DNA of 64,000 bases, from the NCBI RefSeq assembly GCF_000150275.1, contig NW_002060950.1:1042106-1106105 (forward strand), written 5' to 3'. This document shows positions 61,401-64,000 of this stretch, piece by piece; position 1 is the first letter of the stretch; each line of letters begins with the position of its first letter. Position numbers and translations under genes: made by a program. The notes beneath the pieces were generated by a model that was not told the DNA's origin, did not search any database, and saw only the letters and a program-made list of their open reading frames with translations. The DNA comes from Trichoplax adhaerens. Lineage: Eukaryota > Placozoa > Uniplacotomia > Trichoplacea > Trichoplacidae.

Positions 61401-63862
61401 TATTATCAAGTTAGAATATCTTAAAGTATTAATATCGATATTGAACAGTAATCCTTTTACATCAATGAAATCGCAATTTTATTTATAAATTTTCACCTTT
61501 AATGCATCAGTACCAGCATATTGCCGACTAATAGCGTCGCCACAATTTGCCCACATGCCTTGCCATTGCAAACGACAGCCTCCAGGTAAGGATTGTTCAG
61601 GTAGTAAACAGCCTAACTTTCTCAGCTATGAATTGTAATCAAGAATACAAGGACCGAAATTACCAGCTATCACTTCGTATCAGTATTGTGTCTACGTTGT
61701 CTGCAATAGAAATTATGTAGTTTAATAGGATTTACTTGAGCTTCCAAGATAACACGAGAAATGGCAGCCTGTACAACATTAGTTCTATCCAAGCAATCCA
61801 TGCAATTAACCCGCATGACACAAGTTTGTTGACAGATTGGTGACCGATCTGATGTAATCCTATAAAAAATTATATAATTTATGCGATTTAATAGTTTTAT
61901 TTAGTGAATGTTAACAATTTTTCATGTTCTGATAGCTTTAAAAAAGCTACAAACCAGCAAAATTTCATTTCGTGAATTAAATTCTTCATTCTCTGCAATA
62001 ATATCGAAATATTTTGAAATTGCAATCCTTTACTGCAGTTGTAAATAAGGAGAAATGGTGATTAGTTTTATTGTTAAGTTATATAATTAAACGAATATAT
62101 AACATTTCAGATCTTATAAATAATAACTTATACCAGTGTTCATGAAAGTCGAAGGATACAAAAGTTAAATTAGAACTGTCGTAGGAGATTATATTTTTCA
62201 TAAAGGCATCATGGATAATCTATTAAAAAGTTTGTAGCACTTTTAATTAATTGCATTCATCTATAATTATCAATCTTTCAATTAAGTGTAGTACTTTATT
62301 ACCTTCTCTCTTCCAATATGATCAATTAGACTGATGATTATCTATATAGAGGAGTAATTAATATTGAATAGCTATCAGATAACAATTACTTAGAAAGAAA
62401 TCTAAATAATCATTATGATCACTAACTAGATCGCCATATATTGAGACAAGCTCAGAAAAATGTTTTGTTAATGCAGCTTGAGTATCTTCTTGACCTACAA
62501 ACAGATAAAGATAATGTCAGGCATGAAATTTGGAAATAACAGCTGTTATAAGAGTATAGTAGTTTGCCATATTCCTTAACCTTTATCAATCACAGGCGGC
62601 GGGCGATATTGTATGCCAGGTTGGCTCCAAAATAATGGCACCGATCCACGTGTAATAACAAAAGATAAAACATTCTGGTTGTACGTTGTTATCTGAAAAT
62701 TAAAAAATTTAGAAATATTTAGGGTTAATTAAGGCTATTTGATATTAATAGGTATGGCTATTTATTACAGTAAACGCAATTTGAAGAAAGTGATTTTTAT
62801 GTTATATGGATCATTGCCTGTTCAGTTTCCACGAAATTAGCACATGAGCCGCTTTTATCTATCCCTCTACGTTTATATCTAGTTCCTACAAAGAGGACAA
62901 AATAAAATCTTAATGCTATAACTGATAATAAAATTTCTCATCTAGCATTCTAAAATTTTACTATCCAATTTTAATTAATCTTTCAGTCTGTTATACGTAA
63001 ATTGACAAGTTTAGTCATGACTATAGGAATTAGGAAGTTACGTTCAATCTTGGATTATTTTTACCTGCTCTAAAGCGACTTCTTCTAGCGATTAATAATA
63101 GACCAAATTCATCCGTATTGCGTTGATCAATAGATACCTTCTCGTGCATTGCTGCTGTTGTTGTCGTCGAGTGATCATGATCCGGGGATAAGTTAAATCT
63201 TTCTATTTGGATAAATCCTTGCATAATCGGTGTAATCCATATATCAGCTTCAGGATCCTACGCAAAAGATGTTATAACTTTTAGTCTTGTATACTAAGTA
63301 GGAAACAAATATGCTTTCGATAGGTAGTTCTATTTCTATAATAATACAAGGCGAAAAATCAAGTATGATCATTTATCTATTCATCAATTTCTGTCGAGTC
63401 TTACTTTCGAGTCAATTAGATCTTTTAACATGAATTTATTCCAGAAAAATCGCCTATTTACCTAAATAGATATTAAAATCGAATATCAGTGGAGTAATAG
63501 CGATTTTAATGCATATACACGACATAACATTAACAGTTTTACCCTTTTCCATAACGGTAATGTTGCATCGTAATCTGGACTATGTAAATTTTGCATAGAG
63601 TTTGTAATATCGCCAGTGGTTGAATAATAAAATGCACCGGAATCGTTAAACATTTTACATAATTCCTAAAGTTATAAAGTAACGGATTATTAGATGAAGT
63701 AATTTGCTACTCAAAAAGGTAGGGAGATAAAGTATAGGAGATTGGTAAATTTCTAGGCATTGATAAATTTGACCGTTGGTGAAGTAATGTTGGTAAACGA
63801 TATGTCTGTATACTTACCTCCAATAATCGCCTCTCTAATTTTTCTTTGATTTTTAAGCTTTT
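58403..63862 (-). CDS. INPP5F: INPP5F/Sac2 phosphoinositide phosphatase, 5' end outside window
   Basis: Twenty exons, all in phase (1048 codons plus stop): 63862-63818, 63665-63543, 63461-63405, 63257-63065, 62885-62818, 62692-62581, 62494-62427, 62341-62303, 62219-62134, 62032-61955, 61859-61736, 61625-61497, 61357-61287, 61191-61145, 61030-60826, 60720-60655, 60474-60401, 60147-60022, 59934-59844, 59747-58403. The Sac domain has RFFWNKF, ITRGSVPLFWSQ, VSFDFHEH and the catalytic C-x5-R-T loop RVNCMDCLDRTN (exon 61859), then the GDYTRTGE segment. The hSac2 domain follows (LHYIHANCTGYFYTLR). The last exon encodes a long Ser/Asn-rich tail ending in a short charged helix like that of human INPP5F. 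Sac2 removes the 4-phosphate from PI4P on early endosomes. The tail holds CTIC..CASC, not expected in the human protein. Human INPP5F has 1132 residues; about 150 N-terminal residues lie to the right of the window. Confidence 0.95.
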
Positions 63863-64000
63863 CTGTTATAACAGGAAGAGATTGATATATGTTAAAGTCA
63901 TTTTTTTTATGAGGTGAATAGACGATAATGCAATGTGATAGATATATCGAAATGTATGAAATTTTCTTGAAATCATTACTGAGATATGCCATAAGCATGC

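Noticed and set aside
1-64000. tRNA, rRNA or transposase genes
   Set aside because: No cloverleaf-like B-box motif, rRNA core or transposase/reverse-transcriptase motif was found by eye; a covariance-model search could still reveal small RNAs.

Overview
The window is eukaryotic and almost certainly from an early-branching animal, most likely a placozoan (Trichoplax or Hoilungia type). The DNA is AT-rich, short introns have GT..AG ends, and the genes are animal families: ERI1, APAF1 with CARD plus WD40, wolframin, MCFD2 and INPP5F/Sac2. The species is an inference from this mix and from the NB-ARC/TPR genes; no marker gene proves it. Exons were joined by hand. For the multi-exon genes every junction kept the reading frame and total coding lengths are multiples of three.

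Layout, left to right. 1-1084: tandem duplications. 1085-3033 (-): ERI1-like 3'-5' exonuclease, 4 exons. 3034-6383: repeat-rich spacer. 6384-10937 (+): long NB-ARC/TPR protein with a degenerate nucleotide site and a C-terminal membrane anchor. 10938-15407: spacer with a 67-bp minisatellite and other arrays. 15408-18161 (+): second NB-ARC/TPR protein with an intact nucleotide site. 19033-32112 (-): APAF1 homologue, 19 coding exons, about 1268 residues. 34561-34959 (-): MCFD2-like secreted EF-hand protein. 39082-48842 (-): giant wolframin-like protein of about 2908 residues. 52114-52278 (-): possible 54-residue protein. 55196-56266 (-): stand-alone Sel1/wolframin-N-like protein. 58403-63862 (-): INPP5F/Sac2 phosphoinositide phosphatase, 20 exons seen, 5' end beyond the right edge.

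Two themes stand out. First, three STAND-type NTPase genes (two TPR sensors and APAF1) lie together in 26 kb, and the two TPR sensors look like an active/inactive pair. Second, the right half holds secretory and endomembrane genes: an ER cargo-receptor subunit, a strongly enlarged wolframin with NPF motifs and three Sel1-type modules, a soluble wolframin-N paralogue, and an endosomal PI4P phosphatase. Introns and spacers carry many local tandem duplications with periods of 67-310 bp; these appear to be the main source of non-coding growth here.
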